From: Mesorhabditis belari
Taxonomy: Eukaryota; Nematoda; Chromadorea; Rhabditida; Rhabditidae
Direction: 5' to 3'
Assembly (NCBI GenBank): GCA_958450365.1
Contig: CAUEEP010000855.1
Coordinates: 62,001 to 126,000, forward strand
Length of the DNA stretch: 64,000 nt
Part shown: positions 44,343-56,686 of the stretch, piece by piece
Position numbering within the stretch: the stretch's first letter is position 1
Layout: every line of letters begins with the position of its first letter
The notes under the pieces: generated by a model
Seen by the model: the letters and a program-made list of their open reading frames with translations, nothing else
The model's database searches: none
What the model was told of the DNA's origin: nothing
Made by a program: the position numbers and the translations under genes

Positions 44343-44840
44343 GGGGGGGGGGGCTATTTCTAGCCCCCCAAATCCCCCCAAGCACTCCCCGGTGAGGGAG
44401 GGGGTCACCCTGAGCTATCTTGGAGGAATCACCCTTACCTCAAGCTCTGACGAAGACGCGCCACCGTCTCAGGCTCTGAAAAGTCCTGGGTCTCCGAGTT
44501 TTAGAGTCTTTGCTTTGACTGAGCGTTGATTGAGCTGTGTACCCCTCAGCTTTCCGACAATTCCCTTGGCTTTAAAGTACCCGGGTACTTAGGAGTGCCA
44601 TTCTCCTTTACCTCACGGACCTACATCCGCTACAGTGGCGCACGGAGGACATCCGCTGCCGATAGTGGGTCGGTGACTCCTGCTTTTTATGACCCCCTCG
44701 GTGTCCATGGACGAGAAACTGCGCGTTTATCGCTCCCAGAGGGTCCGAATCACCTTCCCTTCAAAAAAGCATCGTCTGGCACATGGAGGTTGGGGGTAAC
44801 TTTTTTGCAGGTGGGATCCGGTTTAATTACCCAAGTTTCC
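44343..44840 (+). other. GC-rich block ending in an SL1-like 19-mer
   Basis: A G10 run (44344-44353) opens a block of about 480 bp that is clearly GC-richer than its surroundings. It contains several short inverted repeats and ends at GGTTTAATTACCCAAGTTT (44820-44838). No tRNA, 5S rRNA, U-snRNA or SRP RNA consensus was recognised, and no convincing protein frame (a 107-codon frame from 44526 lacks any motif). It looks like a structured non-coding or rDNA-cluster-derived unit, which is inference. Confidence 0.5.
44820..44838 (+). ncRNA. SL1 spliced-leader exon match (19 of 22 nt)
   Basis: GGTTTAATTACCCAAGTTT equals the first 19 bases of the nematode SL1 exon (which ends GAG). The sequence continues CCCAAAAATAAAAG, without the GAG/GT donor or an Sm site in the expected place, so this is not an intact SL RNA gene. 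It may be a relic of an SL1 repeat or of a trans-spliced cDNA. Confidence 0.45.
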
Positions 44841-45995
44841 CAAAAATAAAAGAAATTTTTCCAAGAATACTTCAATTTTTTTTCATTTTTTAATATTTTT
44901 ACAATCTTTCTTCGAATTTTCTAATATTAAGTTTTGAAGTATCTTCTAATATCAAAATCATTTAAACCTACAATTTGTAAAAAAAATTTTTCTTAAGGCC
45001 AAAATCCGGGTCAGAGACTTATCTCACTTTAACCTTAATTTTCTCCATAATTTTATTGGTAAGTCGATAAAACAAATTATATATTTCTTTACTGAAATTT
45101 AACATAGATTCTAATGAGAGTAAGCTGAAGTCGATTGAACTTTTACATCTTGAGTTATAGACCTTTTCAGAGAATTCACCCTTTTGGAGAAGTAGGTGAA
45201 CTTTGACCGAAAATTTCACTATGTTTTTATATTAAGATGTACTAAGTTAGTCGTGGATTTTTATAACGAAATTTTATAAAGAATATTTTACAAGCAATCT
45301 GAAGTCGATCACAGAATTAAAAGTTGAGATATAGAAGAAAAGCGAAGAGTGGCCAGACTCCGCTTAACAATAACACAATTTTTGAAGAAAAAGAGTACTT
45401 TTTGTGAGGTGACGTCCGATTTTTTCAACGGATTCCAACTCTGCAGCTAAAATTACGGTTAGAAAAGTGTTCTTAAAACATTTTTAAAAAAAAAAAATTT
45501 TTGTTGAAAAAAAAGCTAAGGTATCAGACTATACTTTTTTTCTTAAAAAATTTTTTTTTTCTAAATTGCGTAAGAACCCTTTTCTAAACGTAGTTTTGAG
45601 TGTAAAATTCAAATCTGTTGAAAAAACCAGGGGTCACCTAACAAAAAGTACTCTTTTTTCTCTACAATTGTATTATTTTTCAGCGGAATTTGACCACTCT
45701 TCTCTTTTGTCTGATATCTCCACTTGCAATTCACGGATCGACTTGGGGTTGGTTCTAAAATGTAGCTAATGAAATTCTATTCTAGAAAACTATAACTTGC
45801 TTAGTAAACTCTAATATAAAAACATACAGAAATTTTCAGTCAAAGTTCACCAACTTATCTGAAAGAGTCAATTCATTTAAAAGGTCTATAACTTAAGATG
45901 TAAGAGTTCAATCCACTTCGGCTTACTATCATTGGAATTTACGATAAATTCGAGTAAAGAAATGTATAATTTGTTTAATAGATATTCTTTCTTGA
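44841..45995. repeat. Satellite backbone, degenerate copies
   Basis: Contains an inverted backbone module (45025-45235), a second satellite module (GAAGAAAAAGAGTACTTTTT, also at 52030 and 58270) and a further direct backbone copy (45880-45985). No gene. Confidence 0.6.
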
Positions 45996-46985
45996 GGGGC
46001 CTAAACGGGTCGAATTATCATTGAAAAATCATGAATTAATATTTAGAACAAGGCAGAATGTCATAATTTTGCCACTATTTATGACATTTTACCCAGGAGC
46101 AAAATGTCATAATTTTGCCGTTATTTATGACATTTTACCCAGGGGCAAAATGTCATCTTTTTGCCACCTTTTTATGACATTTTACCCAGGAGCAAAATGT
46201 CATCTTTTTGCCACTTTTTGACATTTTACCCAGGGGCAAAATGTCATAATTTTGCCATTATTTATGACATTTTACCCAGGGGCAAAATGTTATCTTTTTG
46301 TTATGATTTATCCCATTTTATTCCGAAGAATGGGGCCTAAACGGGTCGAATTATCATTGAAAAACCATGAATTAATATTTAGAACAAGACAGAATGTCAT
46401 AATTTTACCATTATTTATGACATTTTATCCAGGGGCAAAATGTCATAATTTTGCCGTTATTTATGACATTTTACCCAGGGGCAAAATGTCATCTTTTTGC
46501 CACTTTTTATGACATTTTACCCAGGAGCAAAATGTCATCTTTTTGCCACTTTTTTGACATTTTACCCAGGGGCAAAATGTCATAATTTTGCCATTATTTA
46601 TGACATTTTACCCAGGGGCAAAATGTTATCTTTTTGTTATGATTTATCCCATTTTATTCCGAAGAATGGGGCCTAAACGGGTCGAATTATCATTGAAAAA
46701 CCATGAATTAATATTTAGAACAAGACAGAATGTCATAATTTTACCATTATTTATGACATTTTATCCAGGGGCAAAATGTCATAATTTTGTCATTATTTAT
46801 GACATTTTACCCAGGGGCAAAATGTTGTCTTTTTGTTATGACTTATGACATTTTACCCCGAAGAATGGGGCCTAAACGGGTCGAATTATCATTGAAAAAC
46901 CATGAATTAATATTTAGAACAAGGCAGAATGTCATAATTTTGGCACTATTTATGACATTTTACCCAGGGGCAAAATGTCATAAAT
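45996..46985. repeat. Higher-order repeat, 336-bp period, with 43-bp inner unit
   Basis: GGGGCCTAAACGGGTCGAAT starts at 45996, 46332, 46668 and 46867. Inside are tandem copies of a roughly 43-bp unit whose core is an inverted repeat, TGACATTTT-(ACCCAGGGGC)-AAAATGTCA. Confidence 0.95.
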
Positions 46986-47154
46986 AATGCTGATAAATTG
47001 ATCATTAGTCATCTTGCACCAATTTCAGTACTAATTTAATATTGTTATAATATTAAATCTCGTACTCTGACTGTGTACGCACTTTTTGGGTATGATATCT
47101 GAGTATGATATGATATTTATTTTGCTATATTCTATCATATTGTTAGAATATAAA

Positions 47155-47375
47155 GTAAACTCCTTTACCGGATTCTTCTCTTGAAAAAATTCCGGTACCG
47201 GAGCCTGATCTTACGAAGCCTACAGTACCGGAGATTTATCTTAAAAGTAATATTAAGGCTTCGGTACCGGAGGCTAATCTTCAAACAATATTAAGTATTG
47301 AAAATTATATTAAGTATTAAAATTAGACCGAAGTTCTCTTAAGATAAGACTCCGGTACCGCAGTTTAAGGTTCAG
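47155..47375. repeat. Diverged CCGGTACCGG repeats
   Basis: Five or six scattered copies of TTCGGTACCGGAG-type palindromes, about 35-60 bp apart. Confidence 0.65.
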
Positions 47376-47437
47376 ATTTTGTTCGAAAAGAATTTTAGGA
47401 AAAATAAGTAATATACTCCTAACGTCATCCAAACTTT

Positions 47438-47905
47438 GTGGTACTGCAAACTTTATAGTACTACAAACTTCTAAGTTTGCAGTACTGCAAACTTTGTGGT
47501 ACTGCAAACTTTGTGGTACTGCAAACTTTGTAGTACTACAAACTTTTAAGTTTGCAGTACTGCAAACTTAAAACAAACTTTTAAGTTTGCAGTACTGCAT
47601 ACTTTGTGGTACTGCAAACTTTGTGGTACTGCAAACTTTGTGGTACTGCAAACTTTGTAGTACTGCAAACTTTGTGGTACTACAAACTTTTAAGTTTGCA
47701 GTACTGCAAACTTAAAACAAACTTTTAAGTTTGCAGTACTGCAAACTTTGTGGTACTGCAAACTTTGTGGTACTGCAAACTTTGTAGTATTGCAAACTTT
47801 GTGGTACTGCAAACTTTGTGGTACTGCAAACTTTGTAGTACTGCAAACTTTGTGGTACTACAAACTTTTAAGTTTGCAGTACTGCAAACTTAAAAGTTTG
47901 TAGGT
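47438..47905. repeat. 17-bp array GTACTGCAAACTTTGTG
   Basis: Tandem 17-bp units interrupted by CAAACTTTTAAGTTTG and GTTTGCAGTACTGCAAAC, both perfect palindromes. Same family as 62745-64000. Confidence 0.95.
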
Positions 47906-47908
47906 GCA

Positions 47909-48243
47909 ACCACCTTGCCCCCAACCACCTTGCCCCCAACCACCTTGCCCCAACCACCTTGCCCCCAACCACCTTGCCCCCAACCACCTTGCCCCCAACC
48001 ACCTTGCCCCCAACCACCTTGCCCCAACCACCTTGCCCCCAACCACCTTGCCCCCAACCACCTTGCCCCCAACCACCTTGCCCCCAACCACCTTGCCCCC
48101 AACCACCTTGCCCCCAACCACCTTGCCCCCAACCACCTTGCCCCCAACCACCTTGCCCCAACCACCTTGCCCCAACCACCTTGCCCCCAACCACCTTGCC
48201 CCCAACCACCTTGCCCCAACCACCTTGCCCCCAACCACCTTGC
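47909..48243. repeat. 15-bp array ACCTTGCCCCCAACC
   Basis: About 22 copies, some 14 bp long. Open frames on both strands across it are by-products of the period. The complement carries regular G5 runs. Confidence 0.95.
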
Positions 48244-48259
48244 ATTTAAGTACTTAGGT

Positions 48260-51200
48260 CTTAGAACTATTTTATGAACAACTCGTGCATGCTCGAGTTG
48301 TTCTTTGACCTTAATTTTCTCCATAATTTTATTGGTAAGTCTATAAAAAATTATACATTTGTTTGCTCAAATTTAACGTAAATTACAATGATAGCTTTAA
48401 GCCAGTAAGTCTACAAAACAAATAAATCATTTCGAAAGTCAAATTTTGTGTAGATTCTAATAAAAGCAAACACTAATTGATTCGATTCTTAGATCTTGAG
48501 TTATAGATTATTTCAGTGAATCACTCCCATAAAATTTATGAGATTTGGTGAAATGTGGTACTTTTTCTGAAGAAACCCCGAATTTTAAGTGCAAATTCGG
48601 ATTCTACATCAAAAATTGAGCTTAGAAAAGTGTTTTTCATCATACTTCTCTATCTTCCCTTATCTATAAGTCGAAAAGTTCTGTAATAGGTCGGTCTCCT
48701 ATGACTGATCTCTACACTATATTAGCATTTATCGTAGAATTCAAGGAAACCTTTACTCAATATCTTATAAGGTACTTTTTCTAGGTCCAAATTTCAAGTA
48801 GAATCCGAATTTGCACTTAAAATCTAAGGTTTGCTTAGGTTTTTTACCATATCCTCACGGTAACCCTGGATTTCCGCCCACAGAAATTTAGTCCAACTTT
48901 GACCAAGATTTTCCCTATATTTTTATCTTAAAGATACTAAGGAGATTGTGAATTTCTAATACGAAATTTGATAAGGAACATTTTAAGAACAACCACAAGT
49001 TGATCGGTTAACTGGAAGTGAAGATATGGCCGAAAAGGAGAGGATACCCCTAGAAAATCTGCCTACCCCCCTAGACAAATGTCTAGGGGGGGGTAGGCAC
49101 TTATCCGACTTTGACTCTAATTTTACCTAGGTTTTTATTGGTAAGTTTATAAAACAAATAAAACATTTCTAGAGTTAAATCTTGTGTAGATTCTAATAAA
49201 CGCAACCGCTATTTGATTGGACTCTTAGATTTTGAGTTATGGACTATTTGATTGAGTCACCCCCTATAAAATTTTTGAGATTTGCTGAAAAGTGGTACTT
49301 TTTTCTAGGAAAGCCCTAATTTTAAGTGCAAATTCGGATTCTCCATCAAAAATTGAGCTTAGAAAAGTGTTTTTTATCATACTTCTCTATCTTCCCTTAT
49401 CTATAAGTCGAAAAATCCTGTAGTAGGTCGGTCTCCTATGACTGATCTCTACACTATATTAGCATTTATCGTAGAATTCAAGAAAACCTTTACTCAATAT
49501 CTTATAAGCTACTTTTTCTAGGTCCAAATTTCAAGTAGAATCCGAATTTGCACTTAAAATCTAAGGTTTGCTTAGGTTTTTTACCATATCCTGACGGTAA
49601 CCCTGGATTTCCGCCCACAGAAATTTAGTCCAACTTTGACCAAGATTTTCCCTATATTTTTATCTTAAAGATACTAAGGAGATTGTGAATTTCTAATACG
49701 AAATTTGATAAGGAACATTTTAAGAACAACCACAAGTTGATCGGTTAACTGGAAGTGAAGATATGGCCGAAAAGGAGAGGATACCCCTAGAAAATCTGCC
49801 TACCCCCCCCTAGACAAATGTCTAGGGGGGGGTAGGCACTTATCCGACTTTGACTCTAATTTTACCTAGGTTTTTATTGGTAAGTTTATAAAACAAATAA
49901 AACATTTCTAGATTCAAATTTTGTGTAGATTCTAATAAACGCAACCGCTATTTGATTGGACTCTTAGATTTTGAGTTATGGACTATTTGATTGAGTCACC
50001 CCGATAAAATTTTTGAGATTTGATGAAAAGTAGTACTTTTTTCTAGGCAAGACCTAATTTTAAGTGCAAATTCGGATTCTCCATCAAAAATGGAGCTTAG
50101 AAAAGTGTTTTTCATTATACTTCTCTATCTTCCCTTATCTATAAGTCGAAAAGTTCTGTAACAGGTCGGTCTCCTATGACTGATCTCTATACTATATTTG
50201 CATTTATCGTAGAATTCAAGGAAACCTTTACTCAATATCTTATAAGGTACTTTTTCTAGGTCCAAATTTCAAGTAGAATCCGAATTTGCACTTAAAATCT
50301 AAGGTTTGCTTAGGTTTTTTACCATATCCTCACGGTAACCCTGGATTTCCGCCCACAGAAATTTAGTCCAACTTTGACCAAGATTTTCCCTATATTTTTA
50401 TCTTAAAGATACTAAGGAGATTGTGAATTTCTAATACGAAATTTGATAAGGAACATTTTAAGAACAACCACAAGTTGATCGGTTAACTGGAAGTGAAGAT
50501 ATGGCCGAAAAGGAGAGGATACCCCTAGAAAATCTGCCTACCCCCCCCTAGACAAATGTCTAGGGGGGGGTAGGCACTTATCCGACTTTGACTCTAATTT
50601 TACCTAGGTTTTTATTGGTAAGTTTATAAAACAAATAAAACATTTCTAGATTCAAATTTTGTGTAGATTCTAATAAACGCAACCGCTATTTGATTTGACT
50701 CTTAGATCTTGAGTTATAGACTATTTCATTGAATCACCCCTATAAAATTTTTGAGATTTGATGAAAAGTAGTACTTTTTTCTAGGAAAGCCCTAATTTTA
50801 AATGCAAATTCGGATTCTCCATCAAAAATTGATCTTAGAAAAGAGTTTTTTATCATACTTCTCTATCTTCCCTTATCTATAAGTCGAAAAATCCTGTAGT
50901 AGGTCGGTCTCTTATGACTGATCTCTACACTATATTAGCATTTATCGTAGAATTCAAGAAAACCTTTACTCAATAACCTTATAAGCTACTTTTTCTAGGT
51001 CCAAATTTCAAGTAGAATCCGAATTTGCACTTAAAATCTAAGGTTTGCTTAGGTTTTTTACCATATCCTCACGGTAACCCTGGATTTCCGCCCACAGAAA
51101 TTTAGTCCAACTTTGACCAAGATTTTCCCTATATTTTTATCTTAAAGATACTAAGGAGATTGTGAATTTCTAATACGAAATTTGATAAGGAACATTTTAA

Positions 51201-52020
51201 GAACAACCACAAGTTGATCGGTTAACTGGAAGTGAAGATATGGCCGAAAAGGAGAGGATACCCCTAGAAAATCTGCCTACCCCCCCCTAGACAAATGTCT
51301 AGGGGGGGGTAGGCACTTATCCGACTTTGACTCTAATTTTACCTAGGTTTTTATTGGTAAGTTTATAAAACAAATAAAACATTTCTAGATTCAAATTTTG
51401 TGTAGATTCTAATAAACGCAACCGCTATTTGATTTGACTCTTAGATCTTGAGTTATAGACTATTTCATTGAATCACCCCTATAAAATTTTTGAGATTTGA
51501 TGAAAAGTAGTACTTTTTTCTAGGCAAGACCTAATTTTAAGTGCAAATTCGGATTCTCCATCAAAAATGGAGCTTAGAAAAGTGTTTTTCATTATACTTC
51601 TCTATCTTCCCTTATCTATAAGTCGAAAAGTTCTGTAACAGGTCGGTCTCCTATGACTGATCTCTATACTATATTTGCATTTATCGTAGAATTCAAGGAA
51701 ACCTTTACTCAATATCTTATAAGGTACTTTTTCTAGGTCCAAATTTCAAGTAGAATCCGAATTTGCACTTAAAACCTAGAGTTTGTTTAGGCTTTTTACC
51801 ATATCCTGACGGTAAACCTAGATTGCCGGTTGCAGAAATTTAGTCCAACTTTGACCAAGATTTTCCCTATATTTTTATCTTAAAGATACTAAGGAGATTG
51901 TCAATTTCTAGTACGAAATTTGATAAGGAACATTTTAAGAACAACCACAAGTTGATCGGTTAACTGCAAGTGAAGATATGGAGGAAAAGAGAAGAGTGAT
52001 CAGCCTCCACTGAACAATAG
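48260..52020. repeat. 738-739 bp satellite, about 4-5 monomers
   Basis: GTCTAGGGGG falls at 49081, 49820, 50558 and 51297, a period of 738-739 bp, and the surrounding sequence repeats nearly identically. Each monomer carries a C-run/G-run hairpin with central TAGACA-AA-TGTCTA and the phrase CCACAAGTTGATCGGTTAAC. The first partial unit (48260-48900) begins with a different palindrome, CAACTCG...CGAGTTG. Confidence 0.95.
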
Positions 52021-52985
52021 CACAATTGTTAAGGAAAAAGAGTACTTTTTGTTGAGTGAGCCCTGCTTTTTTCGATAGATTCGAACTTCTCGTCTAAAAC
52101 TACGTCTAGGAAAGTGTTTTTAAAAGATTTCAAAAAAAAAAAATTTTTTCTTGAAAAAAAGCTAAGGTATTAGACTGTACTTTTTTTTCTCAAAAAAATT
52201 TTTTTTTTCCGAAACATCTGAAAACACCTTTCCAGACGTAGTTTTGAGGATGGAATGCCAATCTGTCGAGAAAATTGGGGGTCACTTAACTGTCACTTAA
52301 CAATAATTGAACTTACCCTTTTGGAAAAGTAGGGCAACTTTGATTAACAATTTCCCTATGTTTTTATATTAAGATTCACTGCGAAGCTATAGTTTTCTAA
52401 AATAGAATTTGGTTAGCTACATTTTAAAACCAACCACAAGTTGATCGGTCAACTGGTAGTGGAGATAAATAGAAATGAATATGATCCGAGTAGAGTGTAC
52501 TAGGATCATATGAAATGCTCATTTCATATGATCCTAGTACAGTGTACTAAGATCCTATTTTGCTCTATGTTCCCTTGGTGAGTCTACAAAACAAATAATG
52601 CATTTCTAGACTGAAATTTCGTGTAGATTCTATTAAAAATAACCGTTAGTTGATTAGATTATTAGATCCTGAGCTATAGACTTTTTAATTGAACTTACCC
52701 TTTTGGAAAAGTAGGGCAACTTTGATGAAAGATTTCCCTATGTTTTTATATTAAGATTCACTGCGGAGCTATAGTTTTCTTAAATAGAATTTCGTTAGCT
52801 GCATTTTAAAACCAGCCACAAGTTGATCGGTCAACTGGAAGTGGAGATAAGTAGAAATGAATATGATCCGAGTAGAGGGTACTAGGATCATATGAAATGC
52901 CCATTTCATATGATCCTAGTACAGTGTACTAAGATCCTATTTTGCTCTATATTCCCTTGGTGAGTCTACAAAACAAATGATACAT
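52021..52985. repeat. Backbone units with a different palindromic core
   Basis: Two roughly 365-bp units (about 52310-52600 and 52685-52970) share the backbone CAAGTTGATCGGTCAACTGG and CAAAACAAAT of the 738-bp satellite. In place of the C-run hairpin they hold ATATGATCCTAGTACAGTGT and its complement. Confidence 0.85.
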
Positions 52986-53004
52986 TTCTAAACTGAAATT
53001 TCGT

Positions 53005-53425
53005 GTAGTTGCAAACTGAAAAGGCTTTCAGTACTGAAAGGTTTTCAGTACTGACAGTACTGAAAACTCTTCGGTACCGAGCTCTTCGGTACCGAGCTCT
53101 TCGGTGCCGAGCTCCTACATGCAACTTTGGTCTTAGGTCTAACTCTAACTTTGGTCTTAGACCTTTTCAGTACGAAAAGCCTTTTCAGTACTGAAAGCAC
53201 TCAAAGCCTTTTCAGGCTTAAAAACCTTTTCAGTACTGAAAACCTTTTCAGTACTGAAAGCCTTTTCAGTACTGAAAGCCTTTTCAGTACTGAAAGCACT
53301 CAAAGCCTTTTCAGGCTTAAAAACCTTTTCAGTACTGAAAACCTTTTCAGTACTGAAAGCCTTTTCAGGCTTAAAAACCTTTTCAGTGCTGAAAGCCTTT
53401 TCAGTACTGAAAGCGTTTTCACTAC
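53005..53425. repeat. 18-bp array GCCTTTTCAGTACTGAAA
   Basis: About twenty units of the palindrome TTTTCAGTACTGAAAA with spacer GCC or ACC, plus GAGCTCTTCGGTACC units (53075-53115). It starts directly after a truncated backbone (TTTCGTGTAG). Confidence 0.95.
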
Positions 53426-53746
53426 TATATATTCTACTACTACATATTCTTAAAATATTAAGTAAAAGTTTGTTGAGATTCTTTGCTAAATGCCTATTTT
53501 ATGCTAAATGCTTGCCAGCAGGATTCTTGTCAGCAGAATTCCTGCCAACAGAATTTCCATTAGCAGGATTGCTGTTAGCAGGATTACTGTCAGCAGGATT
53601 AAGTGATAAAGTTTAATAATTTATTTAAGACAAAAAAGAAATAAAGTGAAAAAGGTTAGTTGTTAAAAGTGAACATTTATCAATAAGCAAAAAATACTAA
53701 ATAAGAATGGAGAAAGAGAAAGAAACAAAGAAACACAAAATCGGCA
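53426..53746. other. 3' flank of the PHD-finger gene
   Basis: Contains a short GCAGGATT-type repeat (53515-53600) and AT-rich sequence where the minus-strand transcript should end. No gene. Confidence 0.5.
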
Positions 53747-56059
53747 CTAATGGCCCTTGTTGCGCTTCGAGGGTCGAGCGACATTTTGATTTTCTTCGTC
53801 GTCATCTTGTCTCTGTAAATTAGATTTCAAATCTAGATTTAGACTCAAATTTAACTTTACACGCAAATTTATCTTTAAACTAAATTTAGAAAAGTTAAAT
53901 CGAACTGAGAGTCCTTCTCGACAGGCGGCACAAAGAAATTTTCCATCCCGTCCTCGAGCTTTTGCTGGACCAGCTAGATGGTGCAATGTACTATCAAAAC
54001 ATTTCCTGAAATGAAAGTAATTTATTGGGATTGACTTCTAAGTAAAAAACTTACGTATGCCACCATTTTCGACATCCGTCTTGGCACTGCAAACACCCCT
54101 TTCCAGACATTGTTTTGTAGCATTTAGGACAATCGTTCTCATCATTTTTCTCTTTTTGATTATCTATAAAATTAAAAGAACTTATTAAGTCGAAACTTTA
54201 ATACTTTTAAAATTTGAAAATAATGGAACAATTCTATAAAATCTCTTATGGGCAAAATACAATAGTAATTTGACGTACCTTGATTTTCTTCATTCAATCC
54301 AATTTCGTGAGCACGGGCTTGAGGCGTTGATGTATCAATGAAGTCGATCAGCATGTAGTCCTCATTACTATTGTCTTCATTTTGATAAATTCTCTAAAAA
54401 ATTGAATAATTAAATCTAAGAATAATTATATAGAAAACTTTAAATAGTAGTAAAGTTACCTTATTTGACGGGCCTGGTTGATCGGCATCGGAAATAAACT
54501 GATCTTCCGTGATATCATTGAAGCTATCTCGAAACAGATCACCGTGACGGCGCTTTTGACAATTAACGGCAGCAATGGTGGATTTTGCGGGGGTGTTCTG
54601 TACCATAGCAGTGGAATCAATCACTAAAACTATAGATTAAATAGAATAACTAGATTATATTGGACTAGAAAATAGAAATTAAGTAGAAAATATAATTTTA
54701 AAGTAAACATACAACCATAGCCGCAAAGCGATAAAGATGTAGTTGAAACGGGTGAAGTGATGGAAGAAATCGTTTCATTTAATTCTTCATCTAAAGATTC
54801 AAAGATTAGTGCTTTTGTTACATTATTTATTTATAAAAAATGATATCTTATAAATTCTATTTTTTTTAAATACAAAGCAAGTCGAGTTGACAAAATTTAG
54901 GAATTAATAAAATAGAAAAAACCCACGCAAAGTTGAAGATTGAAGTGAAGCATCAAAAGAAGCGTCAGAAGTAATGGAAGCTGTTGAAGAAGAAGATGAC
55001 GAAACAATTGTACTTGAACGTAAGAAAGATGATGCCACGTCGTCGTCTTGCGGAGCTTCCAAGAGCTTGTCGAGTACATCAAAAATGTACTGTTTGATCG
55101 GCATCACTGGCACAACCACGCCTGCGTCAATTTGAAGCGCCACGTCATCAATGCTAGCCTGGAGTTCACAAAATGCAGCGAAATCCATTGCTGAAATCTC
55201 AAGATATTAATAAAAACAAATCAACTGACTTACCGTGACAATCGGAAGCAGTTATTGGTTTCTTACCAGCACCCAAAGGTCTGCCATATTTTTGACAAGC
55301 TACCATCACTTGATCAGCGATTCTCATGCCTTTGATCCATCCGTATAATTTTAGACCATAATTTCCTTGTTGGACTAAAGTTTCAATTCGAAAGATTAAG
55401 AAAATAAGCCATAAAAGATTCTTTCGAATCTGACAATACGTTTTACAGTATATTCAAAACTTTCTTAGAAAAAATAATGCTCGTGGGGAGGATCTAATGC
55501 ATTAAAAGTACTAAAATACAAAACCAACCATGACGTCCATAGATTTTCATCTCTTTGGTCACTCCCGGCTTCAACTTGTAGATTTTGCAACGATTACGGG
55601 GATATTCCGAAAGACGACTATCAAATTGCCAACCATCAATCTTTAATTTAAACTATATAGACATAAATGATATAAAGATTACCTCAAGAAACCACTCATT
55701 TGTGATCGTTGACCAAATATGATGCCCAAATGGTTTATCCCAAGCATCCCTTGGAAGGGGAGGGAAAACCTAAAAAAGAACTTTTTTTTCTGAACTGTTA
55801 GGAAAAAAAGCTTGGTCAGAAAAGTAAAAACCTGTAAACACATTGCCTCAGTGGGGTGATTATTCGTTATACGAATGACTTGCGGCTCGAGGCTATTCAT
55901 AGGAAATTTCAAAGACTAAAAAGCGAATGATTTAAGTAAAAAACAGAAACCTACAGGTATTTCTCCTTTCTTATCGAAATCGACCAGGAGAAATTCGGCA
56001 CTGCGGTACGTTAGTGAATGGCACGTCAACGGAGAAAACAGTTGTTTGTAGGAGGCCAT
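53747..56059 (-). CDS. PHD-finger protein, 11 exons, intact
   Basis: Exons in transcript order: 55955-56059, 55832-55915, 55683-55769, 55529-55640, 55234-55374, 54927-55190, 54716-54790, 54460-54623, 54279-54393, 54055-54163, 53747-54005. All phases fit, without stops, giving 504 residues. ATG 56057-56059 follows a TCTATTTTCAG acceptor by 28 bases (likely trans-spliced). The N-terminal about 190 residues form an unrecognised, probably globular domain with aromatic blocks such as DAWDKPFGHHIWSTITNEWF. A Ser/Thr/Asp-rich linker follows. Near the C-terminus is a zinc-binding motif: CPKC...CQDGCRKWWHTKCF...FLCAAC, matching the C4-H-C3 pattern of PHD fingers, which often read histone H3 tails. The tail is basic, with an alternating leucine segment. 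A nuclear chromatin role is inferred. It is notable as the only intact gene in a satellite domain. Family beyond PHD unknown. Confidence 0.82.
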
Positions 56060-56334
56060 AGGAGTCAAGCGAGAAGTAAGTTATAACTGAAAATAGAAAA
56101 TCTTAAAAAAACATTAGCAAAAAACGCTATAAAAGTCGATTCTAACAAGAAATCACTCGATAAGCACAAAATATGGCAGAAAAAAAGACGAATAGCTGTT
56201 GGGGAGAAGCGAAGTATAAATTAAAGGGCGAGAAATCTTCCTTTTAACCGATCAATTGACCGTAATTCATGGGGTCGCGATTTAGAATTCGAGTTTCGCT
56301 ATTTGACAAACATTTCGCCCCGAAGATCTAGCTA

Positions 56335-56632
56335 CCGAGCTCTTGAAAAGTCTTTTAGTACTGAAAAGGCTTTCAGTACTGAAAAGGCTTTCAGTACTGA
56401 AAAGGGTTTCAGTACTGAAACGGCTTTCAAGGCTTTCAGTACTGAAAAGGTTTTCAATACTGCCAAGGCTTTCAGGGCTTTCAGTACTGAAAAGATTTTC
56501 AGTACTGAAAAGGTTTTCAGTACTGAAAAGGCTTTCAGTACTGAAACGGCTTTGAAGGCTTTCAGTACTGAAAAGGTTTTCAGTACTGAAACGGCTTTCA
56601 AGGCTTTCAGTACTGAAAAGGTTTTCAGTTGG
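56335..56632. repeat. 18-bp array AGTACTGAAAAGGCTTTC
   Basis: About sixteen units, inverse relative to the 53005 array, so the PHD-finger gene is flanked by inverted copies of the same satellite. Open frames in both directions follow the period. Confidence 0.95.
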
Positions 56633-56686
56633 TTGTTCTATAGCATGGGAGAGTAGAATTACGGTAAATAATCGAGAATTATTTTT

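Noticed and set aside
44526..44849. 107-codon open frame in the GC-rich block
   Set aside because: No recognisable domain or splice context; the block looks like a structured non-coding unit.
44820..44900. Complete SL RNA gene
   Set aside because: Only 19 of 22 leader bases match; no donor after the leader and no convincing Sm site or stem-loops.
46021..46987. Frames repeating FMTFYPGAKCH
   Set aside because: Arise from the 43-bp inner unit of the 336-bp higher-order repeat.
47858..48324. Long open frames on both strands (Pro/Thr/Leu- or Gly/Trp/Val-rich)
   Set aside because: They exist in five of six frames because the 15-bp period is a multiple of three and lacks stops; no start context, splice sites or non-repeat coding flank.
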